This document shows positions 1 through 10,149 of a stretch of DNA of 64,000 nucleotides, in pieces; position 1 is the first letter of the stretch, and every line of letters starts with the position of its first letter. Where the stretch lies: contig CALTBR010000002.1 in assembly GCA_943842425.1 (NCBI GenBank), positions 124,001-188,000 on the forward strand, written 5' to 3'. Origin of the DNA: UBA974 sp002292405. GTDB lineage: Bacteria; Bacteroidota; Bacteroidia; Flavobacteriales_D; Sanyastnellaceae. The notes below the pieces were generated by a model, which worked only from the letters and a program-made list of their open reading frames with translations, was not told the origin of the DNA and searched no databases. Position numbers and translations under genes: made by a program.

Positions 1-18
1 CGTTGCGTCCGGGATTAA
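1..18 (+). CDS. C-terminal tail of a FISUMP-domain protein (partial)
   Basis: The first 18 bases read Arg-Cys-Val-Arg-Asp-stop. RCVRD-stop is the characteristic end of FISUMP (Fibrobacter succinogenes major paralogous) domains. The same bases recur at 8501-8518, where they end a recognisable but broken FISUMP domain, and 23 bases (1-23 and 8501-8523) are identical. The rest of the gene lies upstream of the window, so nothing more can be said about its function. Confidence 0.6.
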   Translation, partial: RCVRD

Positions 19-127
19 AAATTTTAAATTATAGCGACGCAGTCGCGCGTTGGCAAATCACGAGACATGCGTGAGCGCTGTGAGTGATTTTTAATCTGGC
101 TTACAAGGTTGCAAATCTGAATATCCG

Positions 128-134
128 TATCTTG
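128..134 (+). promoter_or_regulatory. Putative -7 element and conserved leader of the gene at 155
   Basis: TATCTTG lies 20 nt before the TTG start at 155. The stretch from about 119 to the start aligns closely with 47390-47424, in front of the paralogous gene at 47425 (GAATA-CTGTATCTTGTAA, then a TCCAA-TTATAA leader). TATCTTG resembles the Bacteroidota -7 consensus TAnnTTTG. No convincing -33 box is seen. The assignment rests on conservation between the two leaders. Confidence 0.45.
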
Positions 135-154
135 TAAGTCCAATTTATAAGACT

Positions 155-3100
155 TTGAGATATTTAGTTGCTGCTTTATTGTGTTTAATGATTTTTGCCA
201 CACAGGCAACAGCCCATTATACGTTAACTGTTGAGGCTTCTATGCCTGCTGTAGTTCCAGGTACAACTTACCGTTTCTATGTTAACATTCTTGATCCTGC
301 AGATCGCATGAACTCCGTATTTGGCAACAGTGAATCAATTCGTTCAATAAACACCCCTGATGGAGCTTTTAACTCAGCATTCTTAACTGTGTCTCCGGAT
401 ATGAGCGATGATACGTATACTACAATAGGTATTGATGGTCCAGCATGGTTTTCAAGTATTGAAGGTTCGTCTGACCCTTCTTTTGTAGAAGATCCTATCC
501 AGCCTATTATTCCTTACTTCATTACTAATGGAGCGAAAGGTTTTTTGTCTTCAACAAATATTGGAACTGGTTGGTATGTCCTTAATAGTGCAGCTAATGG
601 ACTTCCAAATGATGATATGCGTGTCCTTATCTTTCAAGTAACTACTCCTGGTTCTATTAGTGGTTCTTTAAATTGCCAAGTATTCCCGCTTGGAGTTGGT
701 TTTGATCAAGTTCAGTTTAGAGTAGATTTTGATGGAGTTGGAACATATGGAGAGTCTTTCGGTTCAGTTAACGCTTGTGGATGTATGGATTCTACAGCTT
801 GTAATTTTGATCCTACAGCTAACTACGATGATGGATCTTGTGCTTTTATAGGAGCAGAAGAATGTGATTGTGATGGAAACATTCTTGACGAGTGTGGCGT
901 TTGTGGTGGAGACAGAATTGCAGAAGGTGATTGTGATTGTGACGGTAATGTTGTAGATGAGTGTGGAATTTGTGGTGGAGACGGAATTGCAGAAGGCGAA
1001 TGTGACTGTGACGGAAACATTCTCGATGAGTGTGGCATTTGTGGAGGAGATAGCACATCTTGCATTGGTTGTACTCTTGATTTTGCTTGCAAATATGATC
1101 CCCTTGCCACTATAGACGATGGCTCTTGTGTCTTAGTTTCTTGTCAAGTATTTGGTTGTACGATTGAATTAGCCTGTAACTATGATCCCCTTGCCACTGT
1201 TGACGACGGCTCTTGTGATTTCTGCTCTTGTAGCTATGGCACATGGTTCGAAACTTCTGAGGCTGCTTACGGTGTAGAAATTGAAGCTGTAGCTGAGCAT
1301 TCTGAAGGTGACCTTTCTGGAATGACTACGTACAGGCTGTATTTAACTGTACCCTCTGAAAACGATGAAATAACTAGCTTTACTGGTAATGACGAGTTTG
1401 CTCTATCTCTTGCTACAACGACAAGTTTCTACCAAGAGCTTATTTTTGGCGGAGTAACTCCAGAAAATATTTCTGCAGGTGCTATTGGTTTCATACCAAA
1501 CTTAGCATATGACTCTTGGGTAACGATAGGGCTTGATGGACCTGCTGTATCTCCTGAAGCAGACGTAAGTTTACTACCTGGATCTTGGGCTTCAACATTC
1601 GAAAATGGGGAGAGTTTTACGATTGATGATGGATTGGGATCCGGTTGGTATATTCTACCTGGTACACCTAACGGAGTGGCTGGCACTTTAAATAGAATCC
1701 TGTTTTCTCAACTCACAACCGATGGTGACTTTTCGGGTACTTTTAGAGTTCAGGTTTTCCCTCAAGGAAACAGCACAACTGATGAAAGAGTTGATATTGC
1801 ATTTGCATATGTAGGGGGGACTTCAGATAATATCTGTGGATGTATGTCTTCTCTAGCTAGTAACTATAATCCCTTAGCAAATAGTGATGATGGGTCTTGT
1901 GAGTTCGATGTATATGGTTGTACTATTTCTGTTGCTTGTAACTATGATCCCGAAGCAGCCATTAATGATGGTAGTTGTGAGTACACTTCTTGTCTTTTAT
2001 CAGGCTGTACAGTGTCTCCAGCATGTAACTATGACCCTTTAGCTGATGTTGACGATGGTTCATGTGATTACACTTCATGTGCTGGTTGTTTACAGCCTTC
2101 TGCTTGTAACTACGATGATGAAGCGACAATAAGTGATGGATCATGTACTTACGCTGATTTTGGTTATAACTGTGATGGAGTTTGTTTAGATGATACTGAT
2201 GGAGACGGTATATGTGATATTTTTGAAATCCCTGGATGTATGGATACATTAGCATGTAACTACGATGAAGAGGCTACTGATTCCGAGCCTTCACAATGTT
2301 TATATGCAATCCCAAATCAAGACTGTGATGGTAATAACCTTCTCCCAAGTTTTGTGAATGCTCCTGCTGATGTTTCTCTTGAAGCTTGTAATGTACCCTC
2401 GATAGATGATGTCGAAATTGAAGCTAATGTTTCTGCTTTTGCGGCAGATTATGAGAGCATATATAACGGCAATGACTGTTACGTAAATAATCCTACTCCA
2501 ACTATAGTGGCTTCGGAATTTACAATTGATGGTTCTTGTGACAATGAGTACACCTTATTTAGATCTTGGACTGTTACAGATTGTGCTGGCTATTCTGTCA
2601 CTTATGAGCAGATGATATCCGTTAGTGATAATATTGCACCAACACTTAATGTGCCTTCAGATATGCATGTTACATGTGATGCTATCACGGATGCTGTATT
2701 TGGTGATGCTACATCATATAGTAACTGTGGTGAGTCAACCATTTCAGTTGTTGACGAAATTGTTTCAGGATCTTGTCAAGGAAGCTATGAAATTCACAGA
2801 ACATTTACTGTTACTGATGATTGTGGTAATTCATCTTCTGGGGTTCAAACAATTACAGTTGTAGATGAAGTGGCACCCGAACTTGTTTTGCCAGAGGACT
2901 ATACAGTAGAGTGCTCAGATAACATCGTAGTTGCTCCAGCCGATGCTTCGGATAACTGCGGCACATTTACTATAGATATAGTCGATACAACGATTGCTGG
3001 CGCTTGTGCTGGTAATTACACAATTTCTCGTTTATTCACAGCTACTGATGATTGTGGAAACTCTTCATCTGCTACACAGATCATTACTATTATAGATACT

Positions 3101-6100
3101 ACTGCTCCAGTACTTACTATCCCATCTGATTACACAGCTGAATGTTCAGACGAGCATCCTATGGATGATGCTTCTGCTACGGATAACTGTGGTGAGGTAA
3201 CGATAGATGTAGTCGATACTACGATTGCTGGCGCTTGTGAAGGTGATTACACAATTTCTCGTTTATTCACAGCTACCGATGATTGTGGAAACTCTTCATC
3301 TGCTACACAGATCATTACTATTATAGATACTACTGCTCCAGTACTTACTATCCCATCTGATTACACAGCTGAGTGCAGTGACAATCACCCTATGGATGAT
3401 GCTAGCGTATCAGACAGCTGTGGCGAAGTAATTATCTCAGTTGAGGCTACTATTACTCCTGGTTCTTGTACTGGCGATTACACTATAACACGTGTCTTCA
3501 CAGCTACTGACGACTGTGGTAACGCTACTTCCGCCACTCAGACGATCACGATTATCGACACTACTTCTCCAGTATTCACAAGTATCCCATCTGATTACAC
3601 AGCTGAATGCAGTGACGATCACCCTATGGATGATGCTTCTGCTACGGATAACTGTGGTGAGGTAACGATAGATGTAGTCGATACTACGATTGCTGGCGCT
3701 TGTGAAGGTGATTACACAATTTCTCGTTTATTCACAGCTACCGATGATTGTGGAAACTCTACTTCCGCCACTCAGACGATCACGATTATCGACACTACTG
3801 CTCCTGTTCTAACTATCCCATCTGATTACACAGCTGAGTGCAGTGACGATCACCCTATGGATGATGCTTCTGCTACGGATAACTGTGGTGAGGTAACGAT
3901 AGATGTAGTCGATACTACGATTGCTGGCGCTTGTGAAGGTGATTACACAATTTCTCGTTTATTCACAGCTACTGACGACTGTGGAAACTCTACTTCCGCC
4001 ACTCAGACGATCACGATTATCGACACTACTGCTCCAGTACTTACTATCCCATCTGATTACACAGCTGAGTGCAGTGACGATCAGCCTATGGATGATGCTA
4101 GCGTATCAGACAGCTGTGGCGAAGTAATTATCTCAGTTGAGGCTACTATTACTCCTGGTTCTTGTACTGGCGATTACACGATTTCTCGTTTATTCACAGC
4201 TACCGATGATTGTGGAAACTCTACTTCCGCCACTCAGACGATCACGATTATCGACACTACTGCTCCAGTACTTACTATCCCATCTGATTACACAGCTGAG
4301 TGCAGTGACAATCACCCTATGGATGATGCTTCTGCTAAGGATAACTGTGGTGAGGTAACGATAGATGTGGTCTATACTACGATTGCTGGCGCTTGTGAAG
4401 GTGATTACACAATTTCTCGTTTATTCACAGCTACCGATGATTGTGGAAACTCTTCATCTGCTACACAGATCATTACTATTATAGATACTACTGCTCCAGT
4501 ACTTACTATCCCATCTGATTACACAGCTGAGTGCAGTGACGATCACCCTATGGATGATGCTTCTGCTACGGATAACTGTGGTGAGGTAACGATAGATGTA
4601 GTCGATACTACGATTGCTGGCGCTTGTGAAGGTGATTACACAATTTCTCGTTTATTCACAGCTACCGATGATTGTGGAAACTCTTCATCTGCTACACAGA
4701 TCATTACTATTGTAGATACTACTTCTCCAGTATTCACAAATATCCCATCTGATTACACAGCTGAATGTTCAGACGATCACCCTATGGATGATGCTAGCGT
4801 ATCAGACAGCTGTGGCGAAGTAATTATCTCAGTTGAGGCTACTATTACTCCTGGTTCTTGTACTGGCGATTACACTATAACACGTGTCTTCACAGCTACT
4901 GACGACTGTGGTAACGCTACTTCCGCCACTCAGACGATCACGATTATCGACACTACTTCTCCAGTATTCACAAGTATCCCATCTGATTACACAGCTGAAT
5001 GCAGTGACGATCACCCTATGGATGATGCTTCTGCTACGGATAACTGTGGTGAGGTAACGATAGATGTAGTCGATACTACGATTGCTGGCGCTTGTGAAGG
5101 TGATTACATTATCACCCGTGAGTTTACAGCTACTGATGATTGTGGAAACTCTTCATCTGCTACACAGATCATTACTATTATAGATACTACTGCTCCAGTA
5201 CTTACTATCCCATCTGATTACACAGCTGAATGTTCAGTGACGATCACCCTATGGATGATGCTTCTGCTACGGATAACTGTGGTGAGGTAACGATAGATGT
5301 AGTCGATACTACGATTGCTGGCGCTTGTGAAGGTGATTACATTATCACCCGTGAGTTTACAGCTACTGATGATTGTGGAAACTCTTCATCTGCTACACAG
5401 ATCATTACTATTATAGATACTACTGCTCCAGTACTTACTATCCCATCTGATTACACAGCTGAGTGCAGTGACAATCACCCTATGGATGATGCTAGCGCAT
5501 CAGACAGCTGTGGCGAAGTAATTATCTCAGTTGAGGCTACTATTACTCCTGGTTCTTGTACTGGCGATTACACTATAACACGTGTCTTCACAGCTACTGA
5601 CGACTGTGGTAACGCTACTTCCGCCACTCAGACGATCACGATTATCGACACTACTTCTCCAGTATTCACAAGTATCCCATCTGATTACACAGCTGAATGC
5701 AGTGACGATCACCCTATGGATGACGCTTCTGCTACGGATAACTGTGGTGAGGTAACGATAGATGTAGTCGATACTACGATTGCTGGCGCTTGTGAAGGTG
5801 ATTACACAATTTCTCGTTTATTCACAGCTACCGATGATTGTGGAAACTCTACTTCCGCCACTCAGACGATCACGATTATCGACACTACTGCTCCTGTTCT
5901 TACTATCCCATCTGATTACACAGCTGAGTGCAGTGACGATCACCCTATGGATGACGCTTCTGCTACGGATAACTGTGGTGAGGTAACGATAGATGTAGTC
6001 GATACTACGATTGCTGGCGCTTGTGAAGGTGATTACACAATTTCTCGTTTATTCACAGCTACCGATGATTGTGGAAACTCTACTTCAGCGACTCAGACGA

Positions 6101-7537
6101 TCACGATTATCGACACTACTGCTCCTGTTCTAACTATCCCATCTGATTACACAGCTGAGTGCAGTGACGATCACCCTATGGATGATGCTTCTGCTACGGA
6201 TAACTGTGGTGAGGTAACGATAGATGTAGTCGATACTACGATTGCTGGCGCTTGTGACTGGTGATTACACAATTTCTCGTTTATTCACAGCTACCGATGA
6301 TTGTGGAAACTCTACTTCCGCCACTCAGACGATCACGATTATCGACACTACTGCTCCAGTACTTACTATCCCATCTGATTACACAGCTGAGTGCAGTGAC
6401 AATCACCCTATGGATGATGCTTCTGCTACGGATAACTGTGGAAATGTTGAGATTACTTTAAACGAATACTCAATTGCAGGAAATGCGGATGGTAATTACA
6501 TTATAACACGCGTATTCACAGCTACTGATGATTGTGGAAACTTTGCTTCCGCTACACAGACTATTACTGTAGCTGATACAACAGCTCCAGATATCACACC
6601 TCCAGCTGATTACACAATGGAGTGTGGTTCGGAGATTATACTTGATGACGCTTCTGTTACAGATAACTGTAGCGAAGTTACAATGACAGTTACTAGTGTA
6701 ACTGTTAATGGTATTTGTGGTGTTAATTATAATTTGCTAAGAACTTTTACAGCTACCGATGAAGCGGGTAATGCATCATCTGTAACTCAAGTAATTAGTG
6801 TTTTAGATACTACAGGACCTGTGTTTACTTATGTGGAAGGCGGTGAAGCTTTAACACTTAATGAATCTGATGGTGATGTGTTGAATAATGATCCGATTGT
6901 ACTTATTGTAGATGGTTGTGACAACTCACCTTTATGGAGTTATGAAGATGTCGTTCTCGAAATAGATGGACCTACTACTACAATTCAGAGAACTTTCACA
7001 GCTGTGGATGATTGTGGCAATTCATCTACGTTTGTTCAGATAATTGTCTTCACAGAAAATGTAGAAGGTTGTACCGATGAAAATGCGTGTAACTATAATC
7101 CTTCCGCTAACAGTGATGATGACTCTTGTTTATATCCACTCTTCGCATATGACTGTGATGGAAGCTGTTTAAATGACGATAATGGTAATGGAATATGTGA
7201 TGAGTTAGAGATATCAGGTTGTATGGACTCTATAGCCTGTAACTTCGAACCTGAAGTTGACTTCGATGATGGATCTTGTGAGTACGCAGAATACGCGCTC
7301 GACTGTGATGGTAATTGCTTAAATGAACTTAACATTTACGGAATCTGTCCTGAACTAGAGGTATGGGGTTGTAAGTATATCTTTTCTTGTAACTATGATC
7401 CATCTGTAAATATGGATGATGGGTCGTGTGAGATTGACAGTTGTGCTTGTCCTGGGGACTTCAACGGAAACAGTGAAGTTGACGTAAGTGACCTTCTTGA
7501 CTTCTTATCGCTATGGGGAGGGAATTGTTACGAGTAA
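155..7537 (+). CDS. Giant secreted HYR-repeat protein with dockerin-like C-terminus (two frameshifts)
   Basis: Predicted secreted surface protein of about 2,459 residues once two shifts are bridged; specific function unknown. The start is TTG at 155, chosen because MRYL with a signal peptide (residues 1-20, ending ATQATA) matches the ATG-started gene at 47425. A domain at about 21-205 recurs at about 358-556. Cys/Asp-rich modules (GCMDSTACNF...DDGSC; DECGICGGD) lie between and after these copies. From about residue 728 there are some 18 HYR-like Ig units of 77-78 residues with the core TATDDCGN...DTTAPVLTIP. The tail is a Cys-module block followed by a dockerin-like end (DFNGNSEVDVSDLLDFL). 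The frame shifts by +2 near 5237 and +1 near 6255, net zero, both at hybrids of two repeat variants. No T9SS sorting domain is seen. The gene may be intact in the cell if these shifts are assembly errors. Confidence 0.8.
2620..6830 (+). repeat. Tandem array of HYR-like units, 231-234 bp each
   Basis: About 18 units coding for HYR-like Ig domains. The inner units (about 3100-6430) are nearly identical at DNA level and fall into two variants. One has DNCGEVTIDVVDTT, the other DSCGEVIISVEATI. Synonymous differences (ACTTCCGCCACTCAG versus TCATCTGCTACACAG) are shuffled between units, which indicates recent duplication and gene conversion. The flanking units at about 2620-3100 and 6550-6830 are more diverged, as expected for an array growing from its centre. 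Confidence 0.85.
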
Positions 7538-7691
7538 TCACTTTAGAACCTCTCACCCACCTAAATCGACGTCCTTTCTGAGTGAGGGTAAAGTCACTTA
7601 TAAACAAAATGTAAGCACAAGGATAGGCACAGTAAAAAAACAAAACCTCGCTATCTCAATGATAACAAGGCTTTGGGTTTTCTATATGTGA

Positions 7692-7744
7692 TCCCTGTGG
7701 GATCACTAAAAGCCTTGGAGAAATCCAGGGCTTTGTTGTGTTAA
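7692..7744 (+). repeat. 53-bp perfect inverted copy of tRNA-Arg 3' end plus terminator
   Basis: These 53 bases are the exact reverse complement of 8804-8856. That segment is the last 14 nt of the minus-strand tRNA-Arg gene and its downstream terminator. The match stops abruptly on both sides. Here it lies on the plus strand after the repeat-protein gene. Just upstream, GTGATCCC-TGT-GGGATCAC (7688-7706) forms a perfect 8-bp hairpin at the tRNA-end edge. Confidence 0.9.
7709..7734 (+). terminator. Rho-independent-like terminator in the tRNA-Arg-derived repeat
   Basis: An 11-bp stem (AAAGCCTTGGA with TCCAGGGCTTT, one G-U pair) closes a GAAA tetraloop and is followed by GTTGTGTT. It is the plus-strand copy of the tRNA-Arg terminator and may end transcription of the gene at 155-7537. 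The following T-tract is weak. Confidence 0.6.
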
Positions 7745-7800
7745 AGGCCTTTATTTACTGATGTTTTAGAGCTTTTGAAATTTGTATACCATTTATTTCA

Positions 7801-8518
7801 TGTCCAGCTGATCTTACTTACGACCAATCAGTGGGTGTAAATGATCTACTTACTTTCTTAATATCTTATGGTGAAGGTTGTGAGGAGTATGAAATCCTGC
7901 CAGATTGTGAAGTAACATATTCCCCATGGATGTGTGGAGATGCTATAGAACACGATGGCTACGACTACAATACTGTTCAAATCGGTGAGCAATGTTGGTT
8001 TGCTGAGAACTGTCGTTACTTGCCAGAGGTTTCCCCTACAAATGAAGGAAACACGACCGACCCTTACTATTACGTCTATGGCTATGAAGGCACAGATGTA
8101 GCGTATGCTCAATCAACTGCTAACTACGCGACTTATGGAGTTCTTTACAACTGGCCTGCAGTAATGACGGAAGGCATCTGTCCAAGTGGCTGGCATATTC
8201 CTTCAGATGAAGAATTTACGGAGCTCACGGACTTCTTAGGTGGAGTGAGTGTATCGGGATATGCTATGAAATCTACTTCTGGGTGGAGTTGCGCGAGTTG
8301 TGACGGTAACGGCTCTAATTCGAGTGGTTGGACAGGTTTGCCTGGCGGCCACCGCTACCCCGGTGGTTTTGGCGCTAATGGAACAGCTGGGTGGTGGTGG
8401 TCTGCTTCAGAGTCTGGTTCCTACTCACTGGATACGTATCTGAGCACAACTTCGACGATGTCTACCGAACAACGACCTTCGATACCTCGGCTTTTCTGCT
8501 CGTTGCGTCCGGGATTAA
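7801..8518 (+). pseudogene. Decayed dockerin-like/FISUMP-domain gene
   Basis: An open frame from 7762 has no upstream ATG. It starts inside a dockerin-like segment (CPADLTYDQSVGVNDLLTFL) and continues into a FISUMP domain: VQIGEQCWFAENCRYLP, then CPSGWHIPSDEEFTELTDFL, then GFGANGTAGWWWSASESGS. The family normally continues with a segment like FDDVYRTT and GFSARCVRD. Those pieces are present (HNFDDVYRTT near 8448-8477 and GFSARCVRD-stop at 8489-8518) but in the other two frames, so at least three to four indels lie within about 110 bp. The N-terminus and signal peptide are also missing. The 5' loss plus clustered shifts favour true decay over a single sequencing error. The unbroken reading would run to 8571 with a nonsense tail. 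Confidence 0.75.
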
Positions 8519-8803
8519 AAATTAAGGTCTGTGTTCAAGTTTTCTGGAGTGTTAGAAACACCCTGAGTTAGGTCTATACACCACTATCTGAGTTAGCCCC
8601 AGATATAGAAACCGATATGTTTCAGAATGGGGGTGTGAATTCTGGAATTTTCCCCTCAACCTTTTCAGCTTTTTTACAACCAGATGTCTGCCAAATGTCT
8701 GCCAAAATTGTGATAAATGAGGTAATATTCTATAACTTCACGCTTCTGTCAAGTGTCTTTACAGAAGTGCTTACTGGATCGGTAAACGCAGTCTTTACAA
8801 GGG
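8519..8803. other. Gene-free stretch beside tRNA-Arg with a tandem 11-bp repeat
   Basis: No believable gene is seen here. ATGTCTGCCAA is repeated back to back at 8684-8694 and 8695-8705. Short tandem repeats close to a tRNA 3' end resemble arm-type sites of tyrosine recombinases, but no integrase gene is in the window. An open frame from 8617 runs through the repeat and the antisense of the tRNA and is not credible. Confidence 0.4.
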
Positions 8804-8856
8804 TTAACACAACAAAGCCCTGGATTTCTCCAAGGCTTTTAGTGATCCCACAGGGA
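8804..8856 (-). repeat. 53-bp inverted repeat, original copy at tRNA-Arg
   Basis: Perfect reverse complement of 7692-7744. It covers the last 14 nt of tRNA-Arg (8843-8856) and the terminator downstream of it. Because this copy adjoins the intact tRNA it is presumably the parent copy. Confidence 0.9.
8814..8839 (-). terminator. tRNA-Arg terminator
   Basis: On the minus strand an 11-bp stem with a GAAA loop begins 3 nt after the tRNA 3' end. It is the counterpart of the hairpin at 7709-7734. Confidence 0.65.
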
Positions 8857-8916
8857 CTCGAACCCCGAACCGCCTCCTTAGAAGGGAGGTGCTCTATCCA
8901 GTTGAGCTATGAGACC
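8843..8916 (-). tRNA. tRNA-Arg (anticodon TCT)
   Basis: A 74-nt cloverleaf on the minus strand. The acceptor stem GGTCTCA pairs with TGGGATC and the discriminator is A. The anticodon stem CCTCC/GGAGG closes the loop CTTCTAA, giving anticodon TCT. The T arm has the usual GGTTCGAGTCC core. CCA is not encoded. Confidence 0.93.
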
Positions 8917-8951
8917 ATCTCGTTGTCAAAACAATTTCGTTTAGGAGGGTG

Positions 8952-8981
8952 CAAAGATGCACCATCTTTTACGAAATCCAA
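8952..8981 (-). promoter_or_regulatory. Promoter of tRNA-Arg
   Basis: On the minus strand TTG (8981-8979), a 19-nt spacer and CATCTTTG (8959-8952) fit the Bacteroidota -33/-7 pattern with one mismatch to TAnnTTTG. The -7 ends about 35 nt before the mature tRNA. Confidence 0.55.
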
Positions 8982-9016
8982 CTCCTACTATAAAAAACTA
9001 TAGCCACAAATAGGCA

Positions 9017-9045
9017 CAAAAAGAGCCCCCGATTAAGGAGGCTCT
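9017..9045 (-). terminator. Terminator of the Cys/Lys-rich protein gene
   Basis: Read on the minus strand, AGAGCC (9045-9040) pairs with GGCTCT (9027-9022), with extra pairs inside, and a run of five T follows. It lies about 26 nt after the stop codon of the gene at 9072-9581. Confidence 0.65.
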
Positions 9046-9071
9046 AATTAAATAAGATGACTCTAAGTAAT

Positions 9072-9581
9072 TTATTCAGAGATACTTACAGTCGTAGATG
9101 TCTTTACTTTTACTTTACTCTTAGATTTAGATGATTTGTCAGTAGTAGACTTTGAACAGCAAGCTGCTTTCTCCTCAGCACTACATGTCTTCTTAGAACT
9201 ATCAGCGCTCTTAGAGCAACATGCCTTATCACCGTCCTTTTTACCAGAACAAGCTGATTTCTCTTCTGCAGTACAGGTCTTTTTAGAGCCATCAGCATTC
9301 TTAGCGCAACATCCTTTGTCTCCATCTTTTTTACCAGAACAAGCTGCTGTCTCTTCACCAGAGCAAGATTTCTTCTCGCCATCAGCTTTTTTAGAGCAAC
9401 AAGCCTCCTTCTCTCCCTCAGCTGTCTTAGAATAAGAAGCTTTTGACTCTTTATTTGGAGGTGCAGGTATATTGGCTTCAGTATGGTTCACACCCTTCTT
9501 AACCTTAACAGGAGCAACTGATTGAGCTGAGACAGTGAAGGCAAACATGACGAGTGCTCCGAGTAATAAAATATTTTTCAT
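9072..9581 (-). CDS. Small secreted Cys/Lys-rich repeat protein
   Basis: 169 residues, family not recognised. A signal peptide (MKNILLLGALVMFAFTVSAQ) directs it out of the cytoplasm. From about residue 57 to 145 there are four to five imperfect repeats of about 20 residues built on a core like ACSGKKDGDKACCSKSADGS, each with one or two CC or CS pairs and many Lys, Glu and Ser. The C-terminus is a KSKSKVKVKTST tail. Paired cysteines spaced this way could bind metal or form a disulfide-linked coat; that is inference. The gene stands alone, with a terminator at 9017-9045 and a TATCTTTA -7-like element on the minus strand at 9618-9611. Confidence 0.75.
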   Translation of the reverse strand: MKNILLLGALVMFAFTVSAQSVAPVKVKKGVNHTEANIPAPPNKESKASYSKTAEGEKEACCSKKADGEKKSCSGEETAACSGKKDGDKGCCAKNADGSKKTCTAEEKSACSGKKDGDKACCSKSADSSKKTCSAEEKAACCSKSTTDKSSKSKSKVKVKTSTTVSISE

Positions 9582-9765
9582 AATTAAATAATTCTTTCGT
9601 TTTACATCGATAAAGATACGACTTCACCACTTAATCGATACTAACCTTAACTTAATCGCAATATATTTTACATTCAATTAACAATTATAGCACTCCCGAT
9701 TATAGTTATCGAAGAGAATTGTGTAATTTCGCAGTCCGATTTCATGAATTCGATTTCCGTTTTCT

Positions 9766-9847
9766 GGAGAGGTGGCAGAGTGGTAATGCAGCAGATTGCT
9801 AATTTGTAGCCGGTTTCGGCTCCTGAGTTCGAGTCTCAGTCTCTCCG
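9766..9847 (+). tRNA. tRNA-Ser (anticodon GCT)
   Basis: An 82-nt class II tRNA. The acceptor GGAGAGG pairs with TCTCTCC and the discriminator is G. The anticodon loop TTGCTAA gives GCT. The long variable arm is AGCCG-GTTT-CGGCT, and the T arm is CTGAG-TTCGAGT-CTCAG. Confidence 0.93.
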
Positions 9848-9860
9848 CACAGAAGCACAA

Positions 9861-9884
9861 ACGTCCGCATAAGCGGGCGTTTTT
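9861..9884 (+). terminator. tRNA-Ser terminator
   Basis: ACGTCCGC (9861-9868) pairs with GCGGGCGT (9873-9880) across an ATAA loop, followed by a T run. Confidence 0.8.
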
Positions 9885-9968
9885 GTTGCTAGAAAGTTTA
9901 ATTAATCAAAACCTTTGTGATTGTTATTTATCGTAGTTAATCAAAAATATTATATTATAACTATTGTG

Positions 9969-9998
9969 TTTGATACGTAAAAAACTTATGTATCTTTG
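9969..9998 (+). promoter_or_regulatory. Promoter of tRNA-Pro
   Basis: TTTG (9969-9972), an 18-nt spacer and an exact TATCTTTG (9991-9998) lie 17 nt before the tRNA. This is a textbook Bacteroidota housekeeping promoter and one basis for the taxonomic call. Confidence 0.8.
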
Positions 9999-10015
9999 CA
10001 ACCGCTTTTAACGAT

Positions 10016-10090
10016 CGGGGCGTGGCCCAGCCCGGTTAAGGCGCCTGGTTTGGGACCAGGAGATCGCAGGTTCGAATCCTGCCGCCCCGA
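10016..10090 (+). tRNA. tRNA-Pro (anticodon TGG)
   Basis: A 75-nt cloverleaf. The acceptor CGGGGCG pairs with CGCCCCG and the discriminator is A. The anticodon stem CCTGG/CCAGG closes the loop TTTGGGA, giving TGG. The T arm is GCAGG-TTCGAAT-CCTGC. Confidence 0.95.
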
Positions 10091-10100
10091 CGAAAGAACT

Positions 10101-10132
10101 ACCGCCCTGACGCAAGTCAGAGGCGGTTTTTT
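10101..10132 (+). terminator. tRNA-Pro terminator
   Basis: ACCGCC-CTGAC, a GCAA loop, then GTCAG-A-GGCGGT and TTTTTT. It also lies just past the 3' end of the converging gene at 10150. Confidence 0.85.
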
Positions 10133-10149
10133 CGTTATTAAAACAGGTA

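Noticed and set aside
3437..5712. Three identical minus-strand 61-codon frames
   Set aside because: Antisense shadows of the HYR units; identical because the units are identical.
7692..8856. Inverted repeat as the ends of an insertion sequence
   Set aside because: No transposase lies between the copies, and the repeat is the 3' end and terminator of a tRNA, not a terminal repeat with a target duplication.
8617..9003. Open frame of 128 codons on the plus strand
   Set aside because: It runs across the 53-bp repeat and the antisense of tRNA-Arg, and its sequence has no protein-like pattern.
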